DNA of 64,000 nt from Chitinophaga sp. S165 (GTDB lineage Bacteria > Bacteroidota > Bacteroidia > Chitinophagales > Chitinophagaceae). The notes below the pieces were generated by a model. The model searched no databases. It was not told where the DNA came from and saw only the letters and a program-made list of their open reading frames with translations. The number at the start of each line of letters is the position of its first letter. Within the stretch, counting starts at the first letter, position 1. The position numbers and the translations under genes are program-made. The stretch spans positions 1 to 64,000 of the forward strand of contig NZ_QGTG01000015.1 of assembly GCF_003182155.1 (NCBI RefSeq). Direction: 5' to 3'. Shown here piece by piece: positions 45,287-54,042 of the stretch.

Positions 45287-45715
45287 ATGAAAACATTTAT
45301 GATCCGTATCAGTGGGCTGTTGGTGTGTCTGTTATTGGCTATCAGTAGCACCAGTATGGCACAGAGGGGAGATACGGCAACAGCAAAAAAAGTGCGCTTT
45401 ACGCCGGAACAACGCGCTGATAAAATGAGTGATAAACTTGACCGGCGGTTGAACCTTACCAAACAGCAGGACAAAGATATTCATACGATCAATACTGATA
45501 TAACCCGTCGTATGGAAGAACTCAAACATAACACGTCCCTTTCTAAAAAGGACAAAATGCAGCAGATGAAAGCATTGAACGAAGAACGTAACCAACGCTT
45601 TAAATCTGTGCTGACGCCAGACCAGTATAAAAAGTGGAACGACTGGGAAATGAAAAAGAAAGAACAGATGGAAGCCAGGATGGATAAAAAGCAACAAAAA
45701 CGTAATGCCCGCTGA
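45287..45715 (+). CDS. Periplasmic Spy/DUF4890-like protein
   Basis: A 142-residue exported protein: signal peptide (LLVCLLLAISSTSMA then Q) followed by an all-helical, very charged chain with LTKQQDKDIHTIN and LTPDQYKKWNDWE, the LTxxQ-type repeats of Spy/CpxP-like envelope chaperones. The basic tail KKQQKRNAR suggests binding to acidic partners. The 274-bp gap to the next gene has no gene but holds the palindrome TCACC-ATT-GGTGA at 45926. Confidence 0.8.
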   Translation: MKTFMIRISGLLVCLLLAISSTSMAQRGDTATAKKVRFTPEQRADKMSDKLDRRLNLTKQQDKDIHTINTDITRRMEELKHNTSLSKKDKMQQMKALNEERNQRFKSVLTPDQYKKWNDWEMKKKEQMEARMDKKQQKRNAR

Positions 45716-45989
45716 TAAGCTGCAACCAATACCACTATAACCAGTAGTACCACATACCAGGTCAACACGGCCCTATGCTGTCAGTCAGTCGCAGGAAGCA
45801 TATTTCACAACGGTTATAACAAGTGCCAGGAATTATACAACTCTCTTGTACCAGGATCTGTTATTCAGGTTTAACCCTTACCTCAGTTATAATTAAATTT
45901 CTAAGAGATGATCTTCACAATAAACTCACCATTGGTGATTGGGCTTATTGTTGTATTGATTTAAATTTACTGCACGACAAAAAATCCAG

Positions 45990-47294
45990 ATGAGCATACG
46001 CGAAGACGCTATTTCAATATTTAAGGCAGCTGTAGCAGCAGTACAACCATCATCGCTGATGCAACAACATGTGCATTTGCGAGAGGGGAAACTGACGGTA
46101 TGTGACAAAACATTCGTATTACCTGCGGAAAGACCTGTATGGGTATTTGGCGCCGGCAAAGCTGCCGCTGCTATGGCACAGGCACTTGAATCAATACTGT
46201 CTGATGTGGATCTTCAGGGCATTGTCATTACCAAATATGAACACGCATTGCCCTTACAGCACATACAGGTCGTAGAAGCAGGTCATCCTCTGCCAGATGA
46301 AAATAGCGTAAAGGCTACCACGCAGATGGTTTCACTATTAAAAACCGTGCAGCCAGGTGATATTGTTCTCTTCCTTCTTTCAGGAGGCGCTTCTGCCCTG
46401 CTGGCAGATTATCCGGAAGAGGCCAGTCTGACGCAAGTGCAACAGGTATTTGAACTGTTGTTGAAAAGCGGTGCGGATATCCATGAGATGAATGTGGTAC
46501 GTAAACATCTGTCGGCAGTCAAGGGAGGACAGCTGGCATTGCTGGCAAATACTACATCATGGTGTAGTCTGATACTGAGTGATGTGGTTGGGGATGATCT
46601 TTCTATTATAGGGTCCGGTCCGACGGTAGCAGATCCCTCCACGTTTGCAGATGCGGTGGCCATACTTGATAAATATAATCTGACGGGGAAATTACCTCCA
46701 GGCATACATGAACATTTGCAACAGGGGCTTGCGGGAACGCTTACGGAAACGCCCAAACCAGGCAATCTGCAATTGGAGGCCGTACACAATTTCCTTATCG
46801 GCAGTAATGCCATAGCATTAAAAGCAGCAAAGGAGCACGCCACCAATCTTGGCTATGAAACACAAATACTGACATCAACAGCCACAGGAGAAGCGACAGC
46901 CCTGGCGGCGGAACTCGTGGCGGCGGCCAAAGACTGGAAAGGCAGCAAGCCGGCGTGCCTGTTAATGGGCGGAGAAAGTACCGTCACAGTTACCGGTAAA
47001 GGTCTGGGAGGGCGTAATCAGCATCTTGCGCTGGCGGCAGGCATATTGTTAAACACCCGGCCAGATATTACTATCTTAAGTGCAGGCACAGATGGTACCG
47101 ACGGACCTACGGATGCAGCAGGCGCTATTGCAGACCATGCGCTGATGATCAGCGCTACAGCAATGGGACTGGATGCAGCGCATTATCTCAGGCAGCATGA
47201 CGCTTATCATTTCTTTGAAAATACAGGAGGTTTGATTAAAACCGGACCTACACAGACCAACGTTATGGATATTATGCTGGCAATGATTTCATGA
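45990..47294 (+). CDS. Glycerate 2-kinase (MOFRL family)
   Basis: Phosphorylates D-glycerate to 2-phosphoglycerate. The 434 residues carry the DUF4147 N-terminal domain (VFGAGKAAAAMAQALE, EAGHPLPDENSVKAT, LFLLSGGASALL, MNVVRKHLSAVKGGQLA, LSDVVGDDLSIIGSGPT) and the C-terminal MOFRL domain (LLMGGESTVTVTGKGLGGRNQHLALA, SAGTDGTDGPTDAAGA). It is separate from uxuA by 217 bp but both serve breakdown of sugar acids. Confidence 0.93.
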   Translation: MSIREDAISIFKAAVAAVQPSSLMQQHVHLREGKLTVCDKTFVLPAERPVWVFGAGKAAAAMAQALESILSDVDLQGIVITKYEHALPLQHIQVVEAGHPLPDENSVKATTQMVSLLKTVQPGDIVLFLLSGGASALLADYPEEASLTQVQQVFELLLKSGADIHEMNVVRKHLSAVKGGQLALLANTTSWCSLILSDVVGDDLSIIGSGPTVADPSTFADAVAILDKYNLTGKLPPGIHEHLQQGLAGTLTETPKPGNLQLEAVHNFLIGSNAIALKAAKEHATNLGYETQILTSTATGEATALAAELVAAAKDWKGSKPACLLMGGESTVTVTGKGLGGRNQHLALAAGILLNTRPDITILSAGTDGTDGPTDAAGAIADHALMISATAMGLDAAHYLRQHDAYHFFENTGGLIKTGPTQTNVMDIMLAMIS

Positions 47295-47466
47295 AGCGTT
47301 GGTTCATCTTCACAGATTTTCTTAGGTTTGCAAAACTTTTACAAGAACAGCGTCATTATAAACCATTGGAGTACACGTAATTCCGGTATGAAAAAAGAGT
47401 CGTAACATGACGGTGGCCTTGTGATACAGAAGAATCATTATTACTAAATCATTAATTATTTTCCGG

Positions 47467-47486
47467 AAGTCCTATTTTTGGGACTT
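47467..47486 (+). promoter_or_regulatory. uxuA -7 box framed by an inverted repeat
   Basis: TATTTTTG (47473-47480) matches TAnnTTTG and is flanked exactly by AAGTCC on the left and GGACTT on the right, a perfect 6-bp inverted repeat. A dimeric repressor would sit directly on the promoter, 25 bp before the ATG at 47512. Confidence 0.5.
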
Positions 47487-47511
47487 AAACCTTGATATGC
47501 GTATGCTAAGA

Positions 47512-48678
47512 ATGGAACAGACATGGCGTTGGTTCGGACCGAATGATCCGGTTAGCCTGGCCGATATTAAACAAGCCGGAGCAACCGGTATTGTAACGGC
47601 GTTACATCATGTTCCGAACGGAGAGATCTGGACTGTAGAGGAAATAGTGAAAAGGAAAGAAATGATCGAAGCTGCCGGTCTTACCTGGTCAGTAGTAGAG
47701 AGTGTACCTGTTCATGAAGATATCAAGACCCAAAGCGGACGATTCAAAGAATATATACAGCATTATCAACAGTCGCTTCGCAATCTGGCACAGTGCGGTA
47801 TTTACGTTGTGACCTACAACTTTATGCCGGTGCTGGACTGGACAAGGACCGATCTTGCTTATACCGTTAATGACGGTTCAAAAGCATTACGCTTTGAAAA
47901 AGCAGCCTTCCTCGCCTTCGACCTGTTCATGTTACAGCGTCCGGGTGCCGAAAATGATTATGATCCGGCAGAAATATCCATGGCGAAAGAACACTTTGAC
48001 AGTATGACCGATGCTGAAAAAGTATTACTGCAAAGGAATATTATTGCCGGCCTGCCAGGTTCTGAAGAAAGTTTTTCCCTGCAGCAATTCCAGGCCGCCC
48101 TGGATAAATATAAAGGCATTGACGCCACTCAACTTAAATTGCACCTGTTCTACTTCCTGCAACAAATAGCCCCTGTAGCAGAGGAAGTAGGCGTAAAACT
48201 GGCTATCCATCCGGATGATCCTCCATTCCCTATCCTGGGCTTACCACGGATCGTGAGTACCGAACAAGATGCCAGGGAACTGCTGGCGGCAGCACCTTAC
48301 GCGGCTAACGGCCTTTGTTTCTGCACCGGCTCTTATGGTGTACGTGCAGACAATGACCTGCCCGGAATGGTAGAACGCCTGGGTGAACATATTCACTTTA
48401 TACATCTCAGAAGCACACAACGGGACAGCATTGGCAACTTCCACGAGGCCAATCACCTGGAGGGAGATGTGGACATGTACGCAGTGGTAAGGGCCTTACT
48501 TGCCATTATGCATAAGCGGAGCGTGTCCATCCCTATGCGCCCGGACCATGGTCACCAGATGCTGGACGACCTTCACAAAAAAACCAACCCCGGCTACAGT
48601 GCTATCGGACGCCTGCGTGGACTAGCGGAACTCCGGGGACTGGAACTCGGCATTGCACGCTCTCTTTTCAACAAATGA
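47512..48678 (+). CDS. uxuA: Mannonate dehydratase
   Basis: Dehydrates D-mannonate to 2-keto-3-deoxygluconate in glucuronate breakdown. The 388-residue TIM-barrel enzyme starts MEQTWRWFGPNDPVSL and shows IVTALHHVPNGEIWT, CGIYVVTYNFMPVLDWTRT, LAIHPDDPPFPILGLPRIVS, CFCTGSYGVRADNDL, HIHFIHLRS, FHEANHLEGDVDM and MRPDHGHQM, including the metal-binding histidines. An upstream ATG at 47497 adds five residues. Partner uxuB and uxaC are not nearby. Confidence 0.95.
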   Translation: MEQTWRWFGPNDPVSLADIKQAGATGIVTALHHVPNGEIWTVEEIVKRKEMIEAAGLTWSVVESVPVHEDIKTQSGRFKEYIQHYQQSLRNLAQCGIYVVTYNFMPVLDWTRTDLAYTVNDGSKALRFEKAAFLAFDLFMLQRPGAENDYDPAEISMAKEHFDSMTDAEKVLLQRNIIAGLPGSEESFSLQQFQAALDKYKGIDATQLKLHLFYFLQQIAPVAEEVGVKLAIHPDDPPFPILGLPRIVSTEQDARELLAAAPYAANGLCFCTGSYGVRADNDLPGMVERLGEHIHFIHLRSTQRDSIGNFHEANHLEGDVDMYAVVRALLAIMHKRSVSIPMRPDHGHQMLDDLHKKTNPGYSAIGRLRGLAELRGLELGIARSLFNK

Positions 48679-48797
48679 AAGTCCACACCTGCTGCACACT
48701 GGCAGCTCTATAAGGTTGGGATAAGAAATGAGAGGGTAAGCAGCTGGCTACAGGAACGCTGACGATATTTATTTAAATAGCTCCAAAAAACATTAAT

Positions 48798-49274
48798 ATG
48801 AACAGTTCACTGGATGAGCGATTAGAGCAGCATCTGGCGCAACGGCAACATAGTCTTATCAGGTTGTTAGGCTTGTTGAAGAAGGATATGGACTGTAGAA
48901 TAATAGCGAAACTACAGCACAGGGGATATAACAACTTCAAACTGGGAGACCTTGTGCTGATCGTAAACATCGAACCGCAAGGCACTATCAACAATGAACT
49001 GGCTAAAAAAGCCCGTATCACCAAACAGGCCATGAGCAAAGTGGTGAAAAACCTGGAGGCCGAAGGATATATCTGGACCTGCAAACATGCGAGCGACAAC
49101 CGGGCGTCGCTGATCTGCCTGACTGACGAGGGTAAAAAGCTGGTTATTTGTGCGTCAGAAAGTTTCCAGGAAATACAGCAGGAGTACACCAGTATTATCG
49201 GCGAGCAGGAAGCAGAGGCCCTTAAACAAGTACTGAAAACGCTCGTCTCCAGCCTCTACGCGGGGATATGCTGA
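48798..49274 (+). CDS. MarR-family transcriptional regulator
   Basis: A 158-residue winged-helix regulator. The HTH lies at INNELAKKARITKQAMSKVVKNLEAEGYIW, followed by the wing CKHASDNRASLICLTDEGKKLV. No catalytic or membrane part. It stands alone; the 257-bp downstream gap (49275-49531) has no gene and ends with a TATTTTTG promoter box for the next gene. Target unknown. Confidence 0.88.
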   Translation: MNSSLDERLEQHLAQRQHSLIRLLGLLKKDMDCRIIAKLQHRGYNNFKLGDLVLIVNIEPQGTINNELAKKARITKQAMSKVVKNLEAEGYIWTCKHASDNRASLICLTDEGKKLVICASESFQEIQQEYTSIIGEQEAEALKQVLKTLVSSLYAGIC

Positions 49275-49469
49275 ATTACCAGTATTATTTTATCTCTTTA
49301 TAATATGGATTGAACTGCTGTTTTGGATAGCGGTCTGCTCATTTTTGATATAAAATATGCAGGCTGTATCCCTATACAAATAGTAAACTTATTTAATAGA
49401 CCAAAAAACAAAACATAGCTGTCAGCTTTTATATGTCCTTCGCAGATTCCGGCACAAGCATTGTATTAT

Positions 49470-49477
49470 TATTTTTG
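49470..49477 (+). promoter_or_regulatory. -7 promoter box
   Basis: TATTTTTG matches TAnnTTTG, 54 bases before the ATG of the sigma-like TPR gene. Confidence 0.35.
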
Positions 49478-49531
49478 TCTATTGACCAGTGATTTAATAC
49501 TTTTAATATTAGTTAGCAGACGTAGCAACTT

Positions 49532-50506
49532 ATGGTTTCCAGCCGGATAATAAATAATGACGATGAATATATTGATGGTTTGCTAGACAGCTCCCCTGCC
49601 ATTGTAGACGCCATTTATAAGCGTTTTGCCCGTAAGGTGAAACATATGGTGACAGGCTGGGGCGGCAACATGAAGGAAGCAGCCAATGTATTCGAAGATG
49701 TATTGATGGCGATATACGATTATGCCCATCTTCACAAAATAACCCTGACCAATCACTTCGAGCCTTTTTTCCTGTATGCCTGTCAACTGAAATGGAAGCA
49801 GGATCTCATGCAAAAGGCCCCTAACAAGGCTATGTCCTTCCACCCGGTAGCGCCCGCACCCGGCCTTGACGAGCAGCATATTAAACATATTGAAGCCGCT
49901 TTAGCAGCTCCGCACGTCAAACAAGGTACGGACAACACCAGGGAAGAACTGGAAGAAATGATCGCCGACCAGCGGGAACGCTGGTTCCACACAAAAGACG
50001 GCCCTAACACCAAAGTGAGCATCTACGTGGTCATAACGGCAATAATAGGTGCTGGCCTGGCAGGACTGTTATTTGTCAGCCCCTGGCATAAAGACGTCTA
50101 CCGCCAGTTCTCAGGAACGGAGATGGTACATGCCAATCATCAGTCAGCTGAACAGGATACTGCATTACTTATGCATCAGGCAGCAGCAGCCTTCAATCAC
50201 GGACATTTTAATAAAGCGATCAGTTTACTTGATCAGGTAATAGTTAGGGACTCCTTACATTCAACGGCCCGTTACTACAGGGGAGTTAGCCTGATAGACG
50301 AGGGTAAGCTGGCAGCAGCTCGTAGTGATCTTCAGAAGGTGTTTAACAGCCAGTCAACGTTCCGCTATGATGCAGCTTTCTATATGGCACTGAGTTATAT
50401 CCGCGAAAGAGATAAACAACAATGCCTGGAATGGTTACTTAAAATTCCGGAAAACGCACCGATTTACTGGAAAGTAGCCAGGCTGAAAGAGGAATTGGCC
50501 GGTTAG
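49532..50506 (+). CDS. Sigma-70 region 2-like domain fused to a membrane helix and TPR domain
   Basis: A 324-residue protein of unusual build. Residues 20-95 look like sigma-factor region 2 (VDAIYKRFARKVKHMVTGWG, NVFEDVLMAIYDYA, FFLYACQLKWKQDLMQK). Residues 98-160 form a linker with no recognisable region 4 but acidic and basic helices. One transmembrane segment (163-184) is followed by TPR-like helices (about 205-310: ALLMHQAAAAFNHGHFNKAI, TARYYRGVSLIDEGKLAAA). The N-terminus would face the cytoplasm and the TPR part the periplasm. Function unknown; a membrane-tied regulator or an assembly scaffold is possible. Confidence 0.7.
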   Translation: MVSSRIINNDDEYIDGLLDSSPAIVDAIYKRFARKVKHMVTGWGGNMKEAANVFEDVLMAIYDYAHLHKITLTNHFEPFFLYACQLKWKQDLMQKAPNKAMSFHPVAPAPGLDEQHIKHIEAALAAPHVKQGTDNTREELEEMIADQRERWFHTKDGPNTKVSIYVVITAIIGAGLAGLLFVSPWHKDVYRQFSGTEMVHANHQSAEQDTALLMHQAAAAFNHGHFNKAISLLDQVIVRDSLHSTARYYRGVSLIDEGKLAAARSDLQKVFNSQSTFRYDAAFYMALSYIRERDKQQCLEWLLKIPENAPIYWKVARLKEELAG

Positions 50507-50507
50507 A

Positions 50508-50744
50508 TCAATTCAGGTGGATCATATGTTTGCTGAAGTGAATGATACTTTCAACTTCACCTTTGATCAGTTCATAGATCTTAACCTTGTCCTTTTTGAT
50601 CATAATGAGTTGTTGTAGAACGAGGTAGTAGGTTTCTCCTCCGTGGCCGCTCATCTGAGCTTTTAGGATCTCTTTTTTGACTTCTTCAAAACCAACAGCT
50701 CCCAGCTTTTGGTAGATTACATTTAGTTCTTCAATCCATTTCAT
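50508..50744 (-). CDS. Small hypothetical protein
   Basis: A 78-residue helical protein (MKWIEELNVIYQKLGAVGFE, QLIMIKKDKVKIYELIKGEVES). It is convergent with the sigma-TPR gene with one base between stops, and an AT-rich promoter-like stretch lies upstream. No signal peptide or membrane segment. Family not recognised; regular amphipathic pattern argues that it is a real gene. Confidence 0.6.
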   Translation of the reverse strand: MKWIEELNVIYQKLGAVGFEEVKKEILKAQMSGHGGETYYLVLQQLIMIKKDKVKIYELIKGEVESIIHFSKHMIHLN

Positions 50745-50863
50745 AGGTTATGTGTTTTTGCATAGGCATATAAATTTATTCATAATATAATTAATAAACA
50801 AGGGGTTGGAGATATTTTTTTTATTGTGCTCCCATACAATTTATCCATTTCCCGATCGTCTAT

Positions 50864-50894
50864 ATTCTGGAAACATTCTTCCCGATTCTGGAAA
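50864..50894 (+). promoter_or_regulatory. Direct repeats 21 bp apart upstream of the AraC gene
   Basis: ATTCTGGAAA occurs at 50864-50873 and again at 50885-50894, exactly two helical turns apart, ending 10 bases before the ATG. Direct repeats at this spacing are typical half-sites for AraC-family proteins, so self-regulation is likely. Confidence 0.5.
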
Positions 50895-50904
50895 TAATTA
50901 GATC

Positions 50905-51765
50905 ATGTCAGCGCCTGTTCCTTTTATTACATCCTATCAGCTGAAAAATATTTTTCAGCCGGAGGTCCCTTTTATTGTAGAAGAACTACCCTATAGTTCA
51001 GGAGATGATAAGCGGATGATGCAGGTACACCGGCATGAGTTCTATGCACTTGGGCTTTGCCTGACCGGTAGCAGCACACATATGCTGGACTTTGAACAGG
51101 TCACCATCAGTGCAGGAGAAATGCTGCTGATCATTCCCGGCCAGGTCCACCAGGCGATCGATATTGAAGGCTATGGCGGCAATGGCTACCTGCTCGCATT
51201 CAACGCCGATTTCCTGCTGCCTATGCAGATAGAACTGCCCAATTATGTAAAAGGGGCTATCCGTTTGCCGGCTTCTGATCTGCAACAGGCGCAATTCATA
51301 TTCGGTCAGCTACTGCGTGAGTATATAGAGCGTCCACCACAATATGTGGCTATGTTACAACATTATCTCGCGTTACTCATCATGCTGTTTCAACGTCATG
51401 CAGTCAACCATGCGCAATCGGGACCGTCGTTGTTAGTGCGTTACCGAGAGTTGCTGGCCGCACATTTTGTTGAATGGACAAAACCAGCTCAATATGCAAG
51501 CGCCATGCACGTTTCCGCAGATCATCTGAACCAGGTAGTAAAACAGCATACCGGGCAAACCCTTTCTGCACATATCAACGAAAGGCGTATACTGGAGGCC
51601 AAACGCCTGCTGTTACATGCTACGGAAAGCATAAAAGAAATTGCCTGGCATTTACAGTTCAACGAAGTCTCTTATTTTAACCGCTTCTTCAAACAGCACA
51701 CAGGCCAGACGCCTGCCGCCTTCAGAGAGAAGGCCCGGGAAAAGTACCCTTCTAACCCGGAATAG
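50905..51765 (+). CDS. AraC family transcriptional regulator
   Basis: A 286-residue regulator with an N-terminal cupin arm (HRHEFYALGLCLTG, GEMLLIIPGQVHQAIDI) and a C-terminal double helix-turn-helix (YASAMHVSADHLNQVVKQHTGQ; SIKEIAWHLQFNEVSYFNRFFK, then HTGQTPAAFRE). It precedes a siderophore-interacting protein gene by 39 bp on the same strand, suggesting control of iron uptake or flavin reduction. Confidence 0.9.
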   Translation: MSAPVPFITSYQLKNIFQPEVPFIVEELPYSSGDDKRMMQVHRHEFYALGLCLTGSSTHMLDFEQVTISAGEMLLIIPGQVHQAIDIEGYGGNGYLLAFNADFLLPMQIELPNYVKGAIRLPASDLQQAQFIFGQLLREYIERPPQYVAMLQHYLALLIMLFQRHAVNHAQSGPSLLVRYRELLAAHFVEWTKPAQYASAMHVSADHLNQVVKQHTGQTLSAHINERRILEAKRLLLHATESIKEIAWHLQFNEVSYFNRFFKQHTGQTPAAFREKAREKYPSNPE

Positions 51766-51792
51766 TGTAAATACCCGGCCTCCGGCCTCTTT

Positions 51793-51800
51793 TACTTTTG
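51793..51800 (+). promoter_or_regulatory. -7 promoter box, very short leader
   Basis: TACTTTTG matches TAnnTTTG and ends four bases before the ATG at 51805, so the message would be almost leaderless. Confidence 0.4.
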
Positions 51801-51804
51801 CATT

Positions 51805-52464
51805 ATGTCATACCTTAAAGAAAAAGCCACCGCGTTCCTGATGTCGCGGATAGGCAAGACCGCGCGTGTCATTACAACAGAAAATATCACCGATAGCCTG
51901 CTGGCCATCACACTGCATACTCCTGATCTTGCAAAGTGGCGCAGTTGCCAGCATCTGAAATTTGAAACCGGGAAAGGTCACTACCGTGACTATACGCTTG
52001 CACATTGGAATGAGGCCAACAAACAGGGGACCTTACTCATAGATGCCGGTCATGAAGGCGCTGGCAGCAATTGGGCAAGGCTGCTGCGACCCGGGCAGGC
52101 CCTTTTGTATGCAGGCCCCGGAGGAGGCATTCACCAGCCAACGGCAGCCGCCCATCTGGTATGCCTGGGAGACGCCAGCGCAATAGGCCATTTTAGCTCG
52201 TTATTTCACCGGAAAGGAACACAGCAGCAGTTATATACCCTCATTAGCCACAAGCAGCCCTTGCCCCTTAAAATACTCGATATGCCGGTCGATACTACTG
52301 CCGGTTATATAGCAGGCGTTGAGCGTTGGTTATTACAACAACCATTCCCCATGTCCGATACGACATTCTATGTAGCAGGGAACATTCCTTTGGTTGTGCA
52401 GATAAGGAAACTGATCAAACGGCTGGGCGCCCAGCAGATAAAAGCACAGGGCTTCTGGGAATAA
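51805..52464 (+). CDS. Siderophore-interacting protein (FAD-dependent reductase)
   Basis: A 219-residue flavoprotein of the ViuB/YqjH type that reduces ferric siderophores in the cytoplasm. It has the FAD-binding RDYTLAHW, then LLIDAGHEGAGSNWARLLRPGQ and GPGGG, then LGDASAIGHFSSL and the C-terminal FYVAGNIPLVVQIRKLIK. It is somewhat shorter than the usual 240-280 residues. Probably controlled by the AraC gene just upstream, although it has its own promoter box. Confidence 0.85.
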   Translation: MSYLKEKATAFLMSRIGKTARVITTENITDSLLAITLHTPDLAKWRSCQHLKFETGKGHYRDYTLAHWNEANKQGTLLIDAGHEGAGSNWARLLRPGQALLYAGPGGGIHQPTAAAHLVCLGDASAIGHFSSLFHRKGTQQQLYTLISHKQPLPLKILDMPVDTTAGYIAGVERWLLQQPFPMSDTTFYVAGNIPLVVQIRKLIKRLGAQQIKAQGFWE

Positions 52465-52496
52465 AAACGCCCCGTGACTCACGGGGCGCTTTTTAT
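52463..52496. terminator. Convergent terminator
   Basis: Perfect stem AAAAACGCCCCGTG / CACGGGGCGCTTTTT between the siderophore-interacting protein gene and the convergent susD-like gene. Confidence 0.85.
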
Positions 52497-52509
52497 AAAA
52501 CGGGATCAA

Positions 52510-54030
52510 TCAATTATAGCCGTCATTCTGAACAAGATTACCGCCTCCCAGATCGATTTGTCGCTGGGGAATAGGAAACACCCTGTTCCTTGCGTTAAAT
52601 GTTTTACCGTGAGCAGTAAAAGCAGCGGCAGCTCTTCCTGGTTGCAGTTTATCCTGCCGGATCAGATCAAAGAAACGATCGTACTCCATTGCCATTTCCA
52701 CTCTCTTCTCATGCCAGATAGATTCCCTGGTCACACTTCCTACCGGCCCCAGACCGGCACGTGGATGCAACGCATTGATATCTGCTATTGCTGCGCCGGA
52801 ATTATTTAATGCCAATGCGGCTTCCGCATGGATCAAATGTACTTCTGCTAATCGCAATATGCGCAGGTTCTTTGGTAAACGTCCCCTGTTACCGCAATTG
52901 GACTCGTCAATCTGGCTGTGATACGATTTGTAATTATAACGGTCATTTTCAACACTATCCCTGCTGGGTATACGGAAACCGTCAAACAGGAAAGTTCCGT
53001 TAGGATTGATGGTCATAACGGTAGCTGCTTCTCTGAGATCGCCGTCGTCATATTCATTCAACAGGCTTTGAGAAGGAGTACCAAATCCCCATCCAAGATC
53101 GGCCCAACCGAATTTACCACCTGCGCGTGGCGCCTGGCATTCTGCAAAGTTGGCAATAGCCGCTTCGCAGGCAGAGTTGATCCCCGTCTGCACTTCAAAG
53201 AGGGATTCCTCATTATTGGCGCCCTCTTCCCTGAAGATCTCAAAATAGTTGTCCGCCAATCCGTAAGCGCCAACTTTCTGAGTAATGACAGAATCAGACA
53301 GACTGAATGCACGCTGCCAGTTCTGACGGTATAACATCACTTTTGCCAACATGCCGGCAGCTGCACCTTTTGTAGCCCTGCCTACTGCCGAATTAGGACC
53401 ACCTTTAATTGCCAGATTGGTCACACCATATTCAAGATCTGATATAATAAGTCCATAGACCGCATCTTCAGTAGCCTTCGTCTGATAAGTAGCGCTATTT
53501 GCTTCCTGTGGCGTAATGACCTTATCTATCAAAGGCACTCCTCCGAAGAAACGCACCAGTTCAAAATAGAAATAGGCTCTCAGGAAACGCACTTCTCCCA
53601 TCAGCTGATTCTTCAGCGTTTCATCCAGCGTACTTCCTTCCAGTGAAGAGAGGGCCTGATTAGCACGGGACACTCCCAGGAAGAAAAGTCGCCAGATATT
53701 ATTCAGCGTACCTACAGATGCATCCATGGTCAGGTTGTCCAGGGCGCCGGAGTTAGGCATGTCATCGCCGGTACTACTGCCTTTATCTGCATCATCAGAG
53801 GCAATGTTTGTCATCTGAACAAAGGCAAAGCCATGCATGTCCCCTTCCCACATGGTGTTGTACACACCTATCACGAGTTTCTGCGCGGTAGCAGGGTCTA
53901 ATGCAGAAGCCTCCTGGTCAATTTGACCCTGGGGTTTTACATCCAGGTAGCTATCGCAGGATGTGATGCCGGTCAGTACTGCCGTCAGCAGGCAGCACCA
54001 GATATGTTTATGCTTGAGTATAAGATTCAT
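52510..54030 (-). CDS. SusD/RagB family nutrient-binding outer membrane lipoprotein
   Basis: A 506-residue lipoprotein (signal with lipobox TGITSC at about residues 20-25) that captures oligosaccharides or other nutrients at the cell surface and caps the SusC channel. It shows the SusD order: SYLDVKPQGQIDQE, NIWRLFFLGVSRANQAL, GEVRFLRAYFYFELVRFFGGVPLI, AMLAKVMLYRQNWQRAF, and the C-terminal LAEVHLIHAEAALALN and ESIWHEKRVEMAMEYDRFFDLI. Twelve bases downstream of the SusC gene, in one operon. Confidence 0.95.
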   Translation of the reverse strand: MNLILKHKHIWCCLLTAVLTGITSCDSYLDVKPQGQIDQEASALDPATAQKLVIGVYNTMWEGDMHGFAFVQMTNIASDDADKGSSTGDDMPNSGALDNLTMDASVGTLNNIWRLFFLGVSRANQALSSLEGSTLDETLKNQLMGEVRFLRAYFYFELVRFFGGVPLIDKVITPQEANSATYQTKATEDAVYGLIISDLEYGVTNLAIKGGPNSAVGRATKGAAAGMLAKVMLYRQNWQRAFSLSDSVITQKVGAYGLADNYFEIFREEGANNEESLFEVQTGINSACEAAIANFAECQAPRAGGKFGWADLGWGFGTPSQSLLNEYDDGDLREAATVMTINPNGTFLFDGFRIPSRDSVENDRYNYKSYHSQIDESNCGNRGRLPKNLRILRLAEVHLIHAEAALALNNSGAAIADINALHPRAGLGPVGSVTRESIWHEKRVEMAMEYDRFFDLIRQDKLQPGRAAAAFTAHGKTFNARNRVFPIPQRQIDLGGGNLVQNDGYN

Positions 54031-54042
54031 GGTCGTTCCGTT

